NCBI GenBank assembly: GCA_036307185.1
Contig: JAXJYC010000008.1
Coordinates: 1 to 64,000, forward strand
Length of the DNA: 64,000 nucleotides
From: SVEL01 sp017381055
GTDB taxonomy: Bacteria > Bacillota > Clostridia > Lachnospirales > Lachnospiraceae
Reading direction: 5' to 3'
Shown here: piece after piece, positions 52,804-61,639 of the stretch
How positions within the stretch are numbered: position 1 is the stretch's first letter
Layout of the letters: each line of letters begins with the position of its first letter
The notes under the pieces: generated by a model
What the model saw: the letters and a program-made list of their open reading frames with translations, nothing else
Databases searched by the model: none
What the model was told of the DNA's origin: nothing
Program-made: the position numbers and the translations under genes

Positions 52804-53562
52804 TTATTTAAGCAGCTTCTTTAGCTCCTTTAATTCATGTGTCGATACCATTCTCCATTGGCCAGTTTTTAAGTTATCAAGCTTAATATTCATAATCCTA
52901 ATTCTTTTCAATTTTATTACATTATAGCCAAAATAGCTACACATTCTTCTTATTTGTCTATTTATTCCCTGTGTTAATATTATCCTAAATTTGTTGTCAC
53001 TAATCTTTTCTACAACACATTTTCTTGTTACGGTATCAATGCCATGCTCCTCATCCTTAAGTGGCACTCCAGCACCCATTTTCTTTATAAAATTGTTATC
53101 AAACTTTTTATCAACAGTAACAATATATTCCTTTTCGTGATAATTAGCGCCACGCATCATTTTATCTGACAAAGCCCCATCATTTGTAAGCAAAATAAGG
53201 CCTTCAGAATTCTTATCAAGTCGTCCTACTGGAAATACACGAGATTTAAACCCAACAAAATCAACTATATTATCCTTGTTGGTCTTATCAGTTGTACACT
53301 CTATTCCCACTGGCTTATTTAAAGCAATAAGAACAAGCTCCTCTTGTCTTTTTATCTCTTTTTTATTATCAGGCTTTCCAACTGTAACTTTTTGGCCCTG
53401 TAAAACCTTCTGCCCCATTACAGCTACTTTGCCATCAATATATACCTTACCAGCCTCTATGAGTCTATCAGCCTCACGTCTTGAACAATAACCGCCTTCA
53501 CTAAGATACTTGTTTAAGCGTACACCCTCTGTATTCACTTTTCCAAATCTTGTCTCAGCCAT
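52804..53562 (-). CDS. rluF: RsuA/RluF-family pseudouridine synthase
   Basis: It isomerises uridine in rRNA (or tRNA) to pseudouridine. The 252-residue protein has an S4 domain (RLNKYLSEGGYCSRREADRL, residues 15-34), then the catalytic domain with the nucleophilic Asp in FPVGRLDKNSEGLILLTND (near 117), KEYIVTV, and the C-terminal LTQGINRQIRRM. The QGINRQIRRMC form is typical of RluF. The exact target position is inferred from family only. Confidence 0.9.
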   Translation of the reverse strand: MAETRFGKVNTEGVRLNKYLSEGGYCSRREADRLIEAGKVYIDGKVAVMGQKVLQGQKVTVGKPDNKKEIKRQEELVLIALNKPVGIECTTDKTNKDNIVDFVGFKSRVFPVGRLDKNSEGLILLTNDGALSDKMMRGANYHEKEYIVTVDKKFDNNFIKKMGAGVPLKDEEHGIDTVTRKCVVEKISDNKFRIILTQGINRQIRRMCSYFGYNVIKLKRIRIMNIKLDNLKTGQWRMVSTHELKELKKLLK

Positions 53563-53645
53563 TTTTGCTCTCCTTCTAACATATAACTAATCTATATTTT
53601 ATCTAAATTATCGCCTATTTGCAACCACAAACCAACCTATATAGC

Positions 53646-53677
53646 AAAAAAAGAGAAGTTCTAAGAACTTCTCTTTT
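53646..53677 (-). terminator. Terminator of infC-rpmI-rplT
   Basis: AAAAGAGAAGTTC and GAACTTCTCTTTT are perfect 13-bp complements around TAA, with seven T following on the minus strand. It lies 19 bases after the rplT stop. Confidence 0.95.
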
Positions 53678-53695
53678 ATATGTTAAAATTTCTTA

Positions 53696-54052
53696 TTAAG
53701 CAAGCTTAGACTTTGCAACTTCTGCAAGCTTTGTGAATGCAGCTGCATCGTTAACTGCCATCTCAGATAACATCTTTCTGTTCATCTCAACACCAGCTAA
53801 CTTTAAGCCGTACATGAACTTGCTGTATGATAAACCGTTCATTCTTGCTGCAGCGTTGATTCTTGCGATCCATAACTGTCTGAACTGTCTCTTTCTCTCT
53901 TTTCTACCAGCATAAGCGCTTGTTAAAGCTCTCATAACTGACTGCTTAGCTATTCTGTACTGCTTAGATCTAGCACCTCTATAACCTTTTGCTAACTTTA
54001 ATGTTCTATTATGCTTCTTTCTAGCGTTCATACCGCCTTTAATTCTTGCCAT
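53696..54052 (-). CDS. rplT: 50S ribosomal protein L20
   Basis: An assembly-initiating rRNA-binding protein of the large subunit and, in Firmicutes, the repressor of its own operon through the leader. The 118-residue length is standard. It begins MARIKGGMNARKKHNRTLK, has KGYRGARSKQYRIAKQSVMRAL and the C-terminal globular domain QLWIARINAAARMNGLSYSKFM. It is last in infC-rpmI-rplT. Confidence 0.99.
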   Translation of the reverse strand: MARIKGGMNARKKHNRTLKLAKGYRGARSKQYRIAKQSVMRALTSAYAGRKERKRQFRQLWIARINAAARMNGLSYSKFMYGLKLAGVEMNRKMLSEMAVNDAAAFTKLAEVAKSKLA

Positions 54053-54098
54053 CTTAGTATTCCTCCTAAAAAATCAATATCTTGTTACTGTTAATAGT

Positions 54099-54296
54099 TT
54101 AGAGATATGGTAAAATCTTCTTCATTACCTTTGCGTTTGATGCATCAGTTACTGTAGACTGTCTTAAGTTTCTCTTTCTCTTTGTTGACTTCTTTGTAAG
54201 GATGTGGCTCTTGTAAGCCTTCATTCTCTTTAACTTACCTGTACCTGTCTTCTTAAAACGCTTAGCTGCTGCTTTACTTGTCTTGATCTTTGGCAT
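54099..54296 (-). CDS. rpmI: 50S ribosomal protein L35
   Basis: A small basic large-subunit protein (65 residues) beginning MPKIKTSKAAAKRFKKTGTG and containing KRMKAYKSHILTKKSTKRKRNLR. It lies between infC and rplT, 46 bases before rplT, each with its own AGGAGG-type site. Confidence 0.99.
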   Translation of the reverse strand: MPKIKTSKAAAKRFKKTGTGKLKRMKAYKSHILTKKSTKRKRNLRQSTVTDASNAKVMKKILPYL

Positions 54297-54331
54297 TGTA
54301 ATATCCTCCTTAAAACTACATAATATTTTAA

Positions 54332-54826
54332 CTATTTTTTCTCAGTTAAAACCATCATCATGCTCTTACCTTCTAGCTTAGCTGGTTTCTCGATAGTCGC
54401 TACGTCCATAAGCTGCTCAGCAAAATTATCAAGGATAACCTTACCACTCTGCATATGTGCCATCTCACGACCTCTGAAACGTAATGTAACCTTAACCTTA
54501 TCGCCCTTTGTAAGGAACTTTCTAGCCTGGTTAACTTTTGTCTTTAAATCATTCTCTTCAATATTAGGTGACAAACGGACTTCTTTAACGTCTACAACCT
54601 TCTGCTTCTTCTTAGCTTCCTTCTCTTTTCTTGCAAGCTCATACTTGTACTTACCGTAATTGATAATCTTGCAAACAGGTGGCTTAGCTGTTGGTGCAAT
54701 CTTTACCAAATCAAGCTCTGCTTCTTTAGCAAGCTTCATGGCATCCTTTGCAGACATAATACCTAACTGTTCTCCGTCTTCTCCAATCAAACGAATTTCC
54801 TTGTCTCTGATCTGTTCGTTAATCAT
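54332..54826 (-). CDS. infC: Translation initiation factor IF-3
   Basis: It prevents subunit joining and proofreads the start codon. The 164-residue protein has the N-domain (MINEQIRDKEIRLIGEDGEQLG, SAKDAMKLA) joined by a basic linker (KAPVCKIINYGKYKYE type, here PPVCKIINYGKYKYE) to the C-domain (DLKTKVNQARKFLTKGDKVKVTLRFRGREMAH). The start is a normal ATG preceded by AGGAGG-type sequence, rather than the rare AUU used in enterics. It is first in the operon, behind the leader. Confidence 0.98.
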   Translation of the reverse strand: MINEQIRDKEIRLIGEDGEQLGIMSAKDAMKLAKEAELDLVKIAPTAKPPVCKIINYGKYKYELARKEKEAKKKQKVVDVKEVRLSPNIEENDLKTKVNQARKFLTKGDKVKVTLRFRGREMAHMQSGKVILDNFAEQLMDVATIEKPAKLEGKSMMMVLTEKK

Positions 54827-54895
54827 TAATTCGCTAATAGTGGTACACCTCCTAATTAAAATGAACGAATCATAGTTACTTAGTAACTTTGATTA

Positions 54896-55054
54896 TAAAA
54901 AAAGTGGATAGCAAGCTATCCACTAATAATACACACAATAAGTCTTCTGACTAATTTAAAAGTATTAAACACCATGTAGTATAAATTCGACCTAAGTCCT
55001 TAACCCATGGGTGAGAGTGGATACTCTGCTTCTTAACTCGTTGCCTTTAGCAAC
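54896..55054 (-). promoter_or_regulatory. L20-type leader with attenuator terminator
   Basis: Between the promoter and infC lie about 230 bases of leader. It ends in a textbook terminator (54897-54924): AGTGGATAGC and GCTATCCACT around TT, followed by seven T, 70 bases before infC. Upstream is a structured segment including GTTGC/GCAAC and ACCCATGGGT. This layout matches the L20 leader of Firmicutes, where L20 protein binding favours termination. The family match is by position and layout, not by alignment. Confidence 0.85.
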
Positions 55055-55060
55055 TCACAT

Positions 55061-55089
55061 AGTCTACCACAGTAGTCTCTCCTTGTCAA
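55061..55089 (-). promoter_or_regulatory. Promoter of infC-rpmI-rplT
   Basis: TTGACA (55084-55089), 17-bp spacer and TAGACT (55061-55066) with an upstream TGG (extended -10), read on the minus strand. Confidence 0.8.
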
Positions 55090-55115
55090 CACTTTTTCAT
55101 AATATTATTTGTTTA

Positions 55116-55442
55116 CTACTTATTCTCCTTAGGTACAAAACTTGCACACTCTGTCTCATCCATTGTTCCAGCATTACCACCTGCTATGCCTATGTGCTCA
55201 GCCTTACACATATTTCCTTCATTAAACACACACTTAGTAGCTGAACATGCAACTGATAAGCTTGTCTTAGCGCGCTTGCCACAAGCATTCATCATCTGAC
55301 CACTAGCTCTTAGCTGATAATTTCCACAAGCTGTATCATCAGAATAATCTGCGCTCTTTCCTTCTACCTTGATAGAATCAAGACTACACTTGTTTTCTTC
55401 GTTGTGCATACATGACTTAACACTACAATCCAAAATCGGCAT
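55116..55442 (-). CDS. DUF1540-domain protein, two Cys-rich repeats
   Basis: A 108-residue protein with two copies of a DUF1540-type motif: LDCSVKSCMHNEENKCSLDSI...ACGNY and VACSATKCVFNEGNMCKAEHI...ECASF. Each has four Cys in the pattern CxxxxC-x6-C-x~18-C, likely a metal-binding or disulfide knob. DUF1540 proteins are common in spore-forming Clostridia and Bacilli but their function is not known. It lies just upstream of the infC leader promoter with its own AGGAGGA site. Confidence 0.9.
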   Translation of the reverse strand: MPILDCSVKSCMHNEENKCSLDSIKVEGKSADYSDDTACGNYQLRASGQMMNACGKRAKTSLSVACSATKCVFNEGNMCKAEHIGIAGGNAGTMDETECASFVPKENK

Positions 55443-55539
55443 ATATATGTCCTCCTTTTTTTCAGGTTTAACCTGTACATATATATAATGAACTTATTTG
55501 AATTTCTTTATTCACTATTATTTCAATAAACAATTGTAT

Positions 55540-56817
55540 TTATTTATATGTAGCTACCATACTCTTAAGGTAACATCTATAGCCTTCTGTAGTCTCTGCC
55601 ATATGTTTAAAACCGAAGCCTCCGTATGTACTTTCCTTTATCTTAGCTCGAAGCTCCAAATCTGAAAAATCCTCTCCATCATCATAGGTAATAAAAGCAT
55701 TAAATAAATCTTTATCCACCTCAAGTGTTATCTCACAGCCTGGTCTAAATGCATCCGACAAAGACGACTCACTAATAGCTGTTCCATTACCATTCTTATA
55801 CTGGTACAATGTAAAATTAACCTTTCCATCATCAGCAGCTGTACTCTCAACCCTAAGACCATATCCACTTTGTTCTACCGGATCGTACTTAATATATATT
55901 TCTTCATATTGATGAACTCCGTCAAAACCATTACCATCTATACACTCTGGATCAACATTTACATGAACTATCATGCTTTCTGCTTGTTTCTCTGAATTAT
56001 AATAAATTCCACACCCCATAGTCTCTGTAATCATAATATATACATCATTCCCCAGGCTCTGCTCACTTACCAAGCTTCCCCTAACTGTAAAATAACCTGG
56101 CAACATATCATGTTCCGAATTATCATCTACACTTAGTACATCTAATACAACCTTTTCTTTGTCTACATATTCTTCCTTAACCATTTCACTTATATAGTAA
56201 ACTTCTTGACCTATATAACTATTATTATGCTTTGGTTTAATTCCTACTTTTATATATTTTCCAATATCCGCTGTAGTAAGTTTAATGCGTCTAACTGGAT
56301 TTCCACCTCTTGAAACAGCCACTCTTCTACATTCTTCTTCACTAGTCTTCTTAAAGAAATTCACCATAGAAAATCTAGATTTCTCTACCTTACTTAATCT
56401 ATACCAGCTAATCTGCGCCTGATCAATATTTTCTCCTAAATCTTCATATTCATAATCCAATATAGCATAACCTTTTTCAAATTTAATACTAGGCTCTCTT
56501 GAAAATCTTGGAGATGCAATATACTCTGGAAGCACCTGAACCTGACACTCAGCATAAGTTCCATCATCTAAAGTAACAGATACTAATCCTTCTATTATCT
56601 CATTGCTATCGTTCTTACCTTTAACAGACAATACTCTAAGATTCTCCTCTGAATCTGTCTCCTTCATACCTATATCTATAAATGAGGACGACTTCACAAA
56701 AAAGCCTTGCGTATTATCCTTTGGCAATATTTGAAAACCTATAAAAGATACATCCTCTCCACTTCGCACAATCACCTTATCTGTCATAAAAATCTGCGAA
56801 TCAGCTAACTTATCCAT
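55540..56817 (-). CDS. Beta-rich protein of unknown function
   Basis: I do not recognise this 425-residue protein. It lacks a signal peptide and appears to be made of beta domains: an N-terminal Ig-like segment (about 10-100), a second with YILDYEYEDLGENIDQAQISWYRL-like strands (to about 215), and a C-terminal jelly-roll-like part (about 230-425: GYGLRVESTAADDGKVNFTLYQYK, GGFGFKHMAETTEGYRCYL) that resembles non-catalytic modules of carbohydrate enzymes. The ATG at 56817 has GGGAG seven bases upstream; the frame extends to 56847. It is divergent from the gntR operon. It may be a cytoplasmic or non-classically exported protein, or the fragment of a larger one. Confidence 0.65.
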   Translation of the reverse strand: MDKLADSQIFMTDKVIVRSGEDVSFIGFQILPKDNTQGFFVKSSSFIDIGMKETDSEENLRVLSVKGKNDSNEIIEGLVSVTLDDGTYAECQVQVLPEYIASPRFSREPSIKFEKGYAILDYEYEDLGENIDQAQISWYRLSKVEKSRFSMVNFFKKTSEEECRRVAVSRGGNPVRRIKLTTADIGKYIKVGIKPKHNNSYIGQEVYYISEMVKEEYVDKEKVVLDVLSVDDNSEHDMLPGYFTVRGSLVSEQSLGNDVYIMITETMGCGIYYNSEKQAESMIVHVNVDPECIDGNGFDGVHQYEEIYIKYDPVEQSGYGLRVESTAADDGKVNFTLYQYKNGNGTAISESSLSDAFRPGCEITLEVDKDLFNAFITYDDGEDFSDLELRAKIKESTYGGFGFKHMAETTEGYRCYLKSMVATYK

Positions 56818-56857
56818 AGTATTTCTCCCAATCATAAAAGTACTCATATTACAATCG

Positions 56858-56885
56858 ATTATACTATATTTTCCTCCATATGCAA
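56858..56885 (-). promoter_or_regulatory. Promoter of the beta-rich protein gene
   Basis: TTGCAT (56880-56885), 16-bp spacer and TATAAT (56858-56863) on the minus strand. It lies 14 bases from the divergent gntR -35 box. Confidence 0.6.
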
Positions 56886-56899
56886 TATAATTTTATGTA

Positions 56900-56928
56900 T
56901 TGACAACGGTAAAAACAAATGCTATATT
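56900..56928 (+). promoter_or_regulatory. Promoter of the gntR-ABC operon
   Basis: TTGACA, a 17-bp spacer and TATATT with TGC just before it (extended -10). The operator begins two bases after the -10 box. Confidence 0.85.
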
Positions 56929-56930
56929 AA

Positions 56931-56953
56931 GTGTACTAGTCGACATAGTACAC
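56931..56953 (+). promoter_or_regulatory. Palindromic operator, probable GntR/YtrA site
   Basis: GTGTACTA and TAGTACAC are perfect 8-bp complements around GTCGACA, covering the expected start of transcription. YtrA-type regulators bind such sites next to their own genes, so autoregulation is inferred. Confidence 0.8.
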
Positions 56954-56984
56954 CTAGTATAAAGATACACAAAGGAGGTTATAA

Positions 56985-57371
56985 ATGTTTCAAATCGACT
57001 CATTTTCTAGAGTTCCTGTATATGAGCAGATTATTAATCAGCTTGAACATTTTATATTAACAGGCATCCTAGTGGCAGATACGCAGATTCCTTCAGTACG
57101 AAATCTATCGGTAAGCTTATCTATAAATCCGAATACGATTCAGAAGGCATATGCAGAATTGGACAGAAACGGTATTATATACTCCGTTCCTGGTAGGGGC
57201 TGTTTTATTACAAAGGAAGCTAAGGGAATCCTAAGTAGTCAAAAGCAAGAAAAGCTATCTACTCTAAAAGAGCTTGTAAGCGAATTAAAGCTTGCAGGAC
57301 TACCATTTGATAGGGTAATGGCAACCGTTAAGGAAGTTTATAATTTAAAGGAGGATAATAAAAATGATTAA
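56985..57371 (+). CDS. GntR-family regulator, YtrA type
   Basis: A 128-residue transcription regulator with an N-terminal winged helix (PVYEQIINQLEHFILTGIL, QIPSVRNLSVSLSINPNTIQKAYAELDRNGIIYSVPGRG split over residues 8-75) and a short C-terminal dimerisation helix, as in the YtrA subfamily that controls ABC exporters. AAAGGAGG precedes the ATG. It overlaps the following ATPase gene by 8 bases. The effector is unknown; cell-envelope antibiotics are the usual inducers of such systems. Confidence 0.93.
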   Translation: MFQIDSFSRVPVYEQIINQLEHFILTGILVADTQIPSVRNLSVSLSINPNTIQKAYAELDRNGIIYSVPGRGCFITKEAKGILSSQKQEKLSTLKELVSELKLAGLPFDRVMATVKEVYNLKEDNKND

Positions 57372-58275
57372 AACTGAGGGTTTAACCAAGGTGTTTGACA
57401 CTTACACAGCCTTAGATGATGTAACTTGTTCTATACCCAATGGCTGTATATGTGGCATCGTAGGCTCTAACGGTGCAGGAAAGTCCACATTATTAAGATT
57501 AATTACTGGCATCTATAAACCAGACAAGGGGAGTGTTTCAATAGATGATGTTGTGCCATTTGATAATCCTGATATAAAGGCAAACGTGGCATATGTACCT
57601 GATGATTTATATTTCACACCTGGTGCAACAATAAACAAAATGCGTGCTTTATATAAGAGCGTATATAAAGACTTTGACGATGAACGTTGTAAGGAATTAG
57701 CAGATAAATTTAACTTAGATATGAATCGACCTCTTACTACATTTTCTAAGGGTATGAAGAGGCAGGCTGCTACTCTACTTGCTTTATCTACTAAAGCTGA
57801 GTACTTACTTTTTGACGAAACCTTTGATGGCTTCGACCCAATCGTTCGTAACTACGTAAAAAGTATAATCTGTCAGGATGTAATGGATCGCAAATCAACA
57901 GCTATTATTACATCTCATTCACTTAGAGAATTAGAAGACGTATGCGATAAATTAGCTCTCTTACATAAGGGTGGCTTAATATTACAAAACGATGTAGAAA
58001 ACTTAAAGACATCACATTTTAAGGCACAGCTTGCATTTAACTTTGACTATGATGAGAGCTTATTTGGTGGATTAGATTATAAACGTTATACAAAGAGCGG
58101 TTCTGTATGCTCAATGATTGTAAAAGGCGATGTAGATGAAACTAGAGCGTTCCTTAATCAACTTAATCCAGTAATTTGTGATATTCTTCCACTTACACTT
58201 GAAGAAATTTTCGCATATGAAATGGAAACTTTAGAATACAGCTTTGACATATCACTTACAGGCATGGAGGACTAA
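57364..58275 (+). CDS. ABC transporter ATP-binding protein
   Basis: A 303-residue ATPase that powers the adjacent permease. Walker A is GSNGAGKST (near 35), the signature is TFSKGMKRQ (near 137; an altered form of LSGGQ as in YtrB-type exporters), and Walker B is YLLFDETFDGF with Thr after the Glu where Pro is usual. A D-loop and H-motif (ITSHSLRELED) follow. The C-terminal 80 residues form an extra domain. It overlaps gntR and ends 2 bases before the permease. Confidence 0.95.
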   Translation: MIKTEGLTKVFDTYTALDDVTCSIPNGCICGIVGSNGAGKSTLLRLITGIYKPDKGSVSIDDVVPFDNPDIKANVAYVPDDLYFTPGATINKMRALYKSVYKDFDDERCKELADKFNLDMNRPLTTFSKGMKRQAATLLALSTKAEYLLFDETFDGFDPIVRNYVKSIICQDVMDRKSTAIITSHSLRELEDVCDKLALLHKGGLILQNDVENLKTSHFKAQLAFNFDYDESLFGGLDYKRYTKSGSVCSMIVKGDVDETRAFLNQLNPVICDILPLTLEEIFAYEMETLEYSFDISLTGMED

Positions 58276-58277
58276 TT

Positions 58278-60443
58278 ATGAATAAGAAGAAATTTAATAT
58301 AAGCAATTATTTTAGTGGTAAATTGTTCTTTGAAGCCTTCAAACAGCTTAGAGTTGTAGGCATTGCAGCCTTAATATGTTTAAATGCTTTAGCAATATTT
58401 TTACCTGTTATAAGCTATTTAGAAAGAAAAGATGATTTTCATTTATATCCAGGACGTATTTTATTTAATCCAGATAGCATAATGATGCCACTTATATCAC
58501 TTATCTATATAGTGACACCTATAATGTTCTTAATACTTTTTAGCTTTTTAACAAAACGTAGCGGTAGCGACTTTTATCATTCTCTTCCAGTAAAGAGAAG
58601 CTGTATGTTTGTTACATTTGTAGCAGCCATTGTTAGCTGGCTATTTATTTTAACATCAACTTACACATTATTTTCAGTAATTTCAGCAAATATTAGCTAC
58701 GAATATTTTGTTATTGATTACTCTACAGTAATAAACTACAGCATAAATATATTTGTTAGTTGCATGCTTATACTAGGTGTATTTGCTTTAGGTACAGCTG
58801 TAACTGGTTCATTAACTTCCAACATATTTTTCTCATTTGGAATATTATTGTTACCACGCATAATCATTGCTACACTATCAAATCTATTCATCGGCAATAA
58901 TATGGTAGCTACAGCCGACTCTGGCTTTGCAATTTTCAATTCATTTATTAACTTACCATTTGCGTTGATAGCATCAATGTTTACGTATAATCCATCACCG
59001 GTGAACCCTCTATTCCAGTTAGGTGCGCCTTCACTTTATACAATTATTTTAGCTATTATATATGTATTCATTGGTATGAATTTATTCGTTTCTAGACCAA
59101 GCGAAGTTGCTACAAAAAGCTTTAGATCCAATAAAATATTTGCTATTTTCAGAATAGCAACTGGATTTTCTTTAAGCTTAATCATGGTAGCAACAATTTA
59201 TCCTGCCTTAGGCAAGGAAGACGTTTTTAAATGGATTTCTCAAAGCAAAATATCAATACTTTGTTCAATCCTTGCAATAGCAATGTCTATGTTTGCCCTT
59301 GAAACTGCTAATACAAAATCAATTAAAAAAGGCTTAAAAACACTCCTTTTTACTCCTGTTATTATTTTAGTTGATATTGCTATACTATTTGGAATGTTCT
59401 CATTAGACAAACATTTTAACAACGAAACTATAAATAAAACCAATGTTGAATATGTATATGTAGGAGACTTCTACTTAACATATATGTTAAATACAGATGA
59501 ATATACATGCGATTACTCAATGTATTGCGGTGAATATATTAATCAAATAAAGATAACTGACAAGGAAGTTATAAACTTATTAGTAGATATATACAATTCA
59601 AATGCTGGAAAAGAGCTTAGAGATTTCCGTGGATTCTTCGAAACTGAAATCACATTTGATTCAAACCTAGGTGAAAAATCACGATGTTTATATATGACAG
59701 AAGAACAAGCCAATAAATTAGCTAATATGTTATCAGCAAATGAGGATCTCCAAAAATGCTTCTATAATTTTCCTTCGTTAAGGGATAGTGCAATTAGTTG
59801 CTATGATATTCCTCAAGAAGACTGCGATAAATTATACACTTCTCTTGTAGAAGAATTAAGCGAATTGTCTTACGAAAAATTATGTAACGACTATTGCAAT
59901 AATATAGACGGCGGCAATTATGAATTTATAGATAGTTTATATGTAGAAACCTTTGTAAATGGTTCTTTATGTAGTATTGATTTTCCAATATCTTCGTTAA
60001 CTCCTAAGACTTATGCCTTAGCTCTTGAATGCACAAATAAAGCAAATAAAAAACAATTCGAAGATTTTGTAAATCACGTAGAAAATAACACTCCATCTGA
60101 AGATATGTTCTTCAACTTTTCTGCTTACAACATATTACCAAACGGCATCTCAGATAAACATTACTCTTTACATTCTGAGGAAGAGACTATAATAATTGAT
60201 GACAAGCTTGATATTGTATTGCCATATCTTAAAGATGCAATAAATAATGAACCAGATTTTACTGCTGAAAGTATCACTGATAAAAACACATTACTATGCT
60301 TTGCATATTTCAATTATTATGATACATGCGGTTCATACTACTTTACAATCCCTGCAGACTCGCCATTTATTGATGGTTTAGAAAATCTCTATGAGGATAT
60401 GTCCATCTATGAGGGATATGATAAAGAATATATCGCTGACTAA
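58278..60443 (+). CDS. ABC transporter permease (YtrC/D-like)
   Basis: A 721-residue membrane protein co-transcribed with the ATPase. The first ~390 residues contain about seven to eight membrane helices (IAALICLNALAIFLPVI, LISLIYIVTPIMFLILFSFL, VSCMLILGVFALGTAVTG and others); the C-terminal ~330 residues form a large soluble, acidic domain without further helices, probably outside. This is unlike classic importers and fits exporters or lipid-II-cycle antibiotic detoxification systems controlled by YtrA-type regulators. Substrate not identifiable. Confidence 0.85.
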   Translation: MNKKKFNISNYFSGKLFFEAFKQLRVVGIAALICLNALAIFLPVISYLERKDDFHLYPGRILFNPDSIMMPLISLIYIVTPIMFLILFSFLTKRSGSDFYHSLPVKRSCMFVTFVAAIVSWLFILTSTYTLFSVISANISYEYFVIDYSTVINYSINIFVSCMLILGVFALGTAVTGSLTSNIFFSFGILLLPRIIIATLSNLFIGNNMVATADSGFAIFNSFINLPFALIASMFTYNPSPVNPLFQLGAPSLYTIILAIIYVFIGMNLFVSRPSEVATKSFRSNKIFAIFRIATGFSLSLIMVATIYPALGKEDVFKWISQSKISILCSILAIAMSMFALETANTKSIKKGLKTLLFTPVIILVDIAILFGMFSLDKHFNNETINKTNVEYVYVGDFYLTYMLNTDEYTCDYSMYCGEYINQIKITDKEVINLLVDIYNSNAGKELRDFRGFFETEITFDSNLGEKSRCLYMTEEQANKLANMLSANEDLQKCFYNFPSLRDSAISCYDIPQEDCDKLYTSLVEELSELSYEKLCNDYCNNIDGGNYEFIDSLYVETFVNGSLCSIDFPISSLTPKTYALALECTNKANKKQFEDFVNHVENNTPSEDMFFNFSAYNILPNGISDKHYSLHSEEETIIIDDKLDIVLPYLKDAINNEPDFTAESITDKNTLLCFAYFNYYDTCGSYYFTIPADSPFIDGLENLYEDMSIYEGYDKEYIAD

Positions 60444-60455
60444 AATTAACATCTC

Positions 60456-60487
60456 AAAAAAACGGTGCATTAATCTGCACCGTTTTT
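60456..60487. terminator. Bidirectional terminator overlapping the yqeG 3' end
   Basis: AACGGTGCA and TGCACCGTT pair around TTAATC, with A/T-runs on both sides. It ends the plus-strand ABC operon and the minus-strand yqeG; its right arm is within the last yqeG codons (stop at 60470). Confidence 0.9.
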
Positions 60488-61093
60488 ATTATCCTCTACT
60501 GCTTCCACAGTAGCTTCTTGCTTTTTCTTACGCTTTATAGCAAGTAACTTTAATCTTCTCTTGTTATACTGCTTATTTTCCTTCTTAAGCTTCTTTCTAT
60601 CTCTCATCTTATAGAAGAACAAAACTGGCTTTTCTAAGTACCTTTTAAGTACAATCTGTATCTCTTCCTTATGATGTATTGGACGAACCAAGATAGTATA
60701 AAGACTGGCTCTATTTCCACCAAACACATCTGTAAATACCTGATCACCTACAAATATAGTTTCATTTACATCTGTGCCAATAATCTCCATAGCCTTGTTA
60801 TATCCATCTCTAGATGGCTTATGTGCGTCAAAAATATATGGCGCTCCAACCTTTTCGGCGAAAGACTTAACTCTTTCTTCTTTGTTATTGGAAATCAAGC
60901 AAAACTTATATCCCAAGTCTCTAAGCTTCTGAAAAAACGCTATCGCCTTATCATCTGCCGCCTCACCATGAGGAACCAAGGTATTATCTATATCGAACAA
61001 TACGCCTCTGTATCCCAATTTGTGATATCTTTTAAAATTAATAGAATATGTGCTACGCACAACCTTCTTTGGAAAAAACTTCTTAAAAAACAT
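60470..61093 (-). CDS. yqeG: YqeG-family HAD phosphatase
   Basis: A 207-residue HAD subfamily IIIA phosphatase. Motif I is VLFDIDNTLVPHG (nucleophile near residue 34), motif II is LISNNKEERV, the Lys is in DAHKPSRDGY and motif III is FVGDQVFTDVFGGN. A long basic C-terminal tail (from about 150) is present. YqeG homologues act on phosphatidylglycerophosphate in some lineages; here the substrate is unproved. It lies 10 bases after nrdR, so the two are likely co-transcribed. Confidence 0.93.
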   Translation of the reverse strand: MFFKKFFPKKVVRSTYSINFKRYHKLGYRGVLFDIDNTLVPHGEAADDKAIAFFQKLRDLGYKFCLISNNKEERVKSFAEKVGAPYIFDAHKPSRDGYNKAMEIIGTDVNETIFVGDQVFTDVFGGNRASLYTILVRPIHHKEEIQIVLKRYLEKPVLFFYKMRDRKKLKKENKQYNKRRLKLLAIKRKKKQEATVEAVEDNKNGAD

Positions 61094-61103
61094 ATGCTAC
61101 CCT

Positions 61104-61556
61104 TTACTTATCTAATATCTTTTTAATTTCATGCATGAATGTATTAACATCCTTAAACTCACGATATACGGAAGCAAATCTTACGTAAGCGACCTGATCC
61201 ACATCCTTTAACTTGTCCATAACCAACTCACCTATAACAGAGCTAGCTATTTCCTTATCTTCCATACTAAATATTTCATTCTCAATTTCTTCAATCATCT
61301 CACTAATCTGATTAGCTGAAACTGGTCTCTTATGACAAGAACGAATAATGCCACCCTGTATCTTTTCTCTATCGTAAGGCTCTCTGTTATCATCCTTCTT
61401 TATAACAATAAGAGGAATAGTCTCCACCTTCTCATATGTAGTAAATCTCTTACCGCATACATCACACTGTCTTCTTCTTCTGATAGAACTATTATCATCA
61501 GCTGGTCTTGAATCTATAACCTTTGTATTTTCTTTTCCGCAAAATGGACACTTCAC
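61104..61556 (-). CDS. nrdR: Transcriptional repressor NrdR
   Basis: It represses ribonucleotide reductase genes according to ATP/dATP levels. The 150-residue protein has the N-terminal zinc ribbon CPFCG...CDVCGKRFTTYE (Cys 3, 6, 31, 34) with the DNA-contacting SSIRRRRQC, followed by an ATP-cone (PLIVIKKDDNREPYDREKI). It precedes yqeG by 10 bases. No NrdR boxes or nrd genes are in the window. Confidence 0.98.
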   Translation of the reverse strand: MKCPFCGKENTKVIDSRPADDNSSIRRRRQCDVCGKRFTTYEKVETIPLIVIKKDDNREPYDREKIQGGIIRSCHKRPVSANQISEMIEEIENEIFSMEDKEIASSVIGELVMDKLKDVDQVAYVRFASVYREFKDVNTFMHEIKKILDK

Positions 61557-61639
61557 TTTCGCTTCCTCCTCGCTGTTATCTATACAATTATATTACCTTA
61601 AATCCTTTTAATGTCAAGCATTCCTTTGATAAAACCTAC

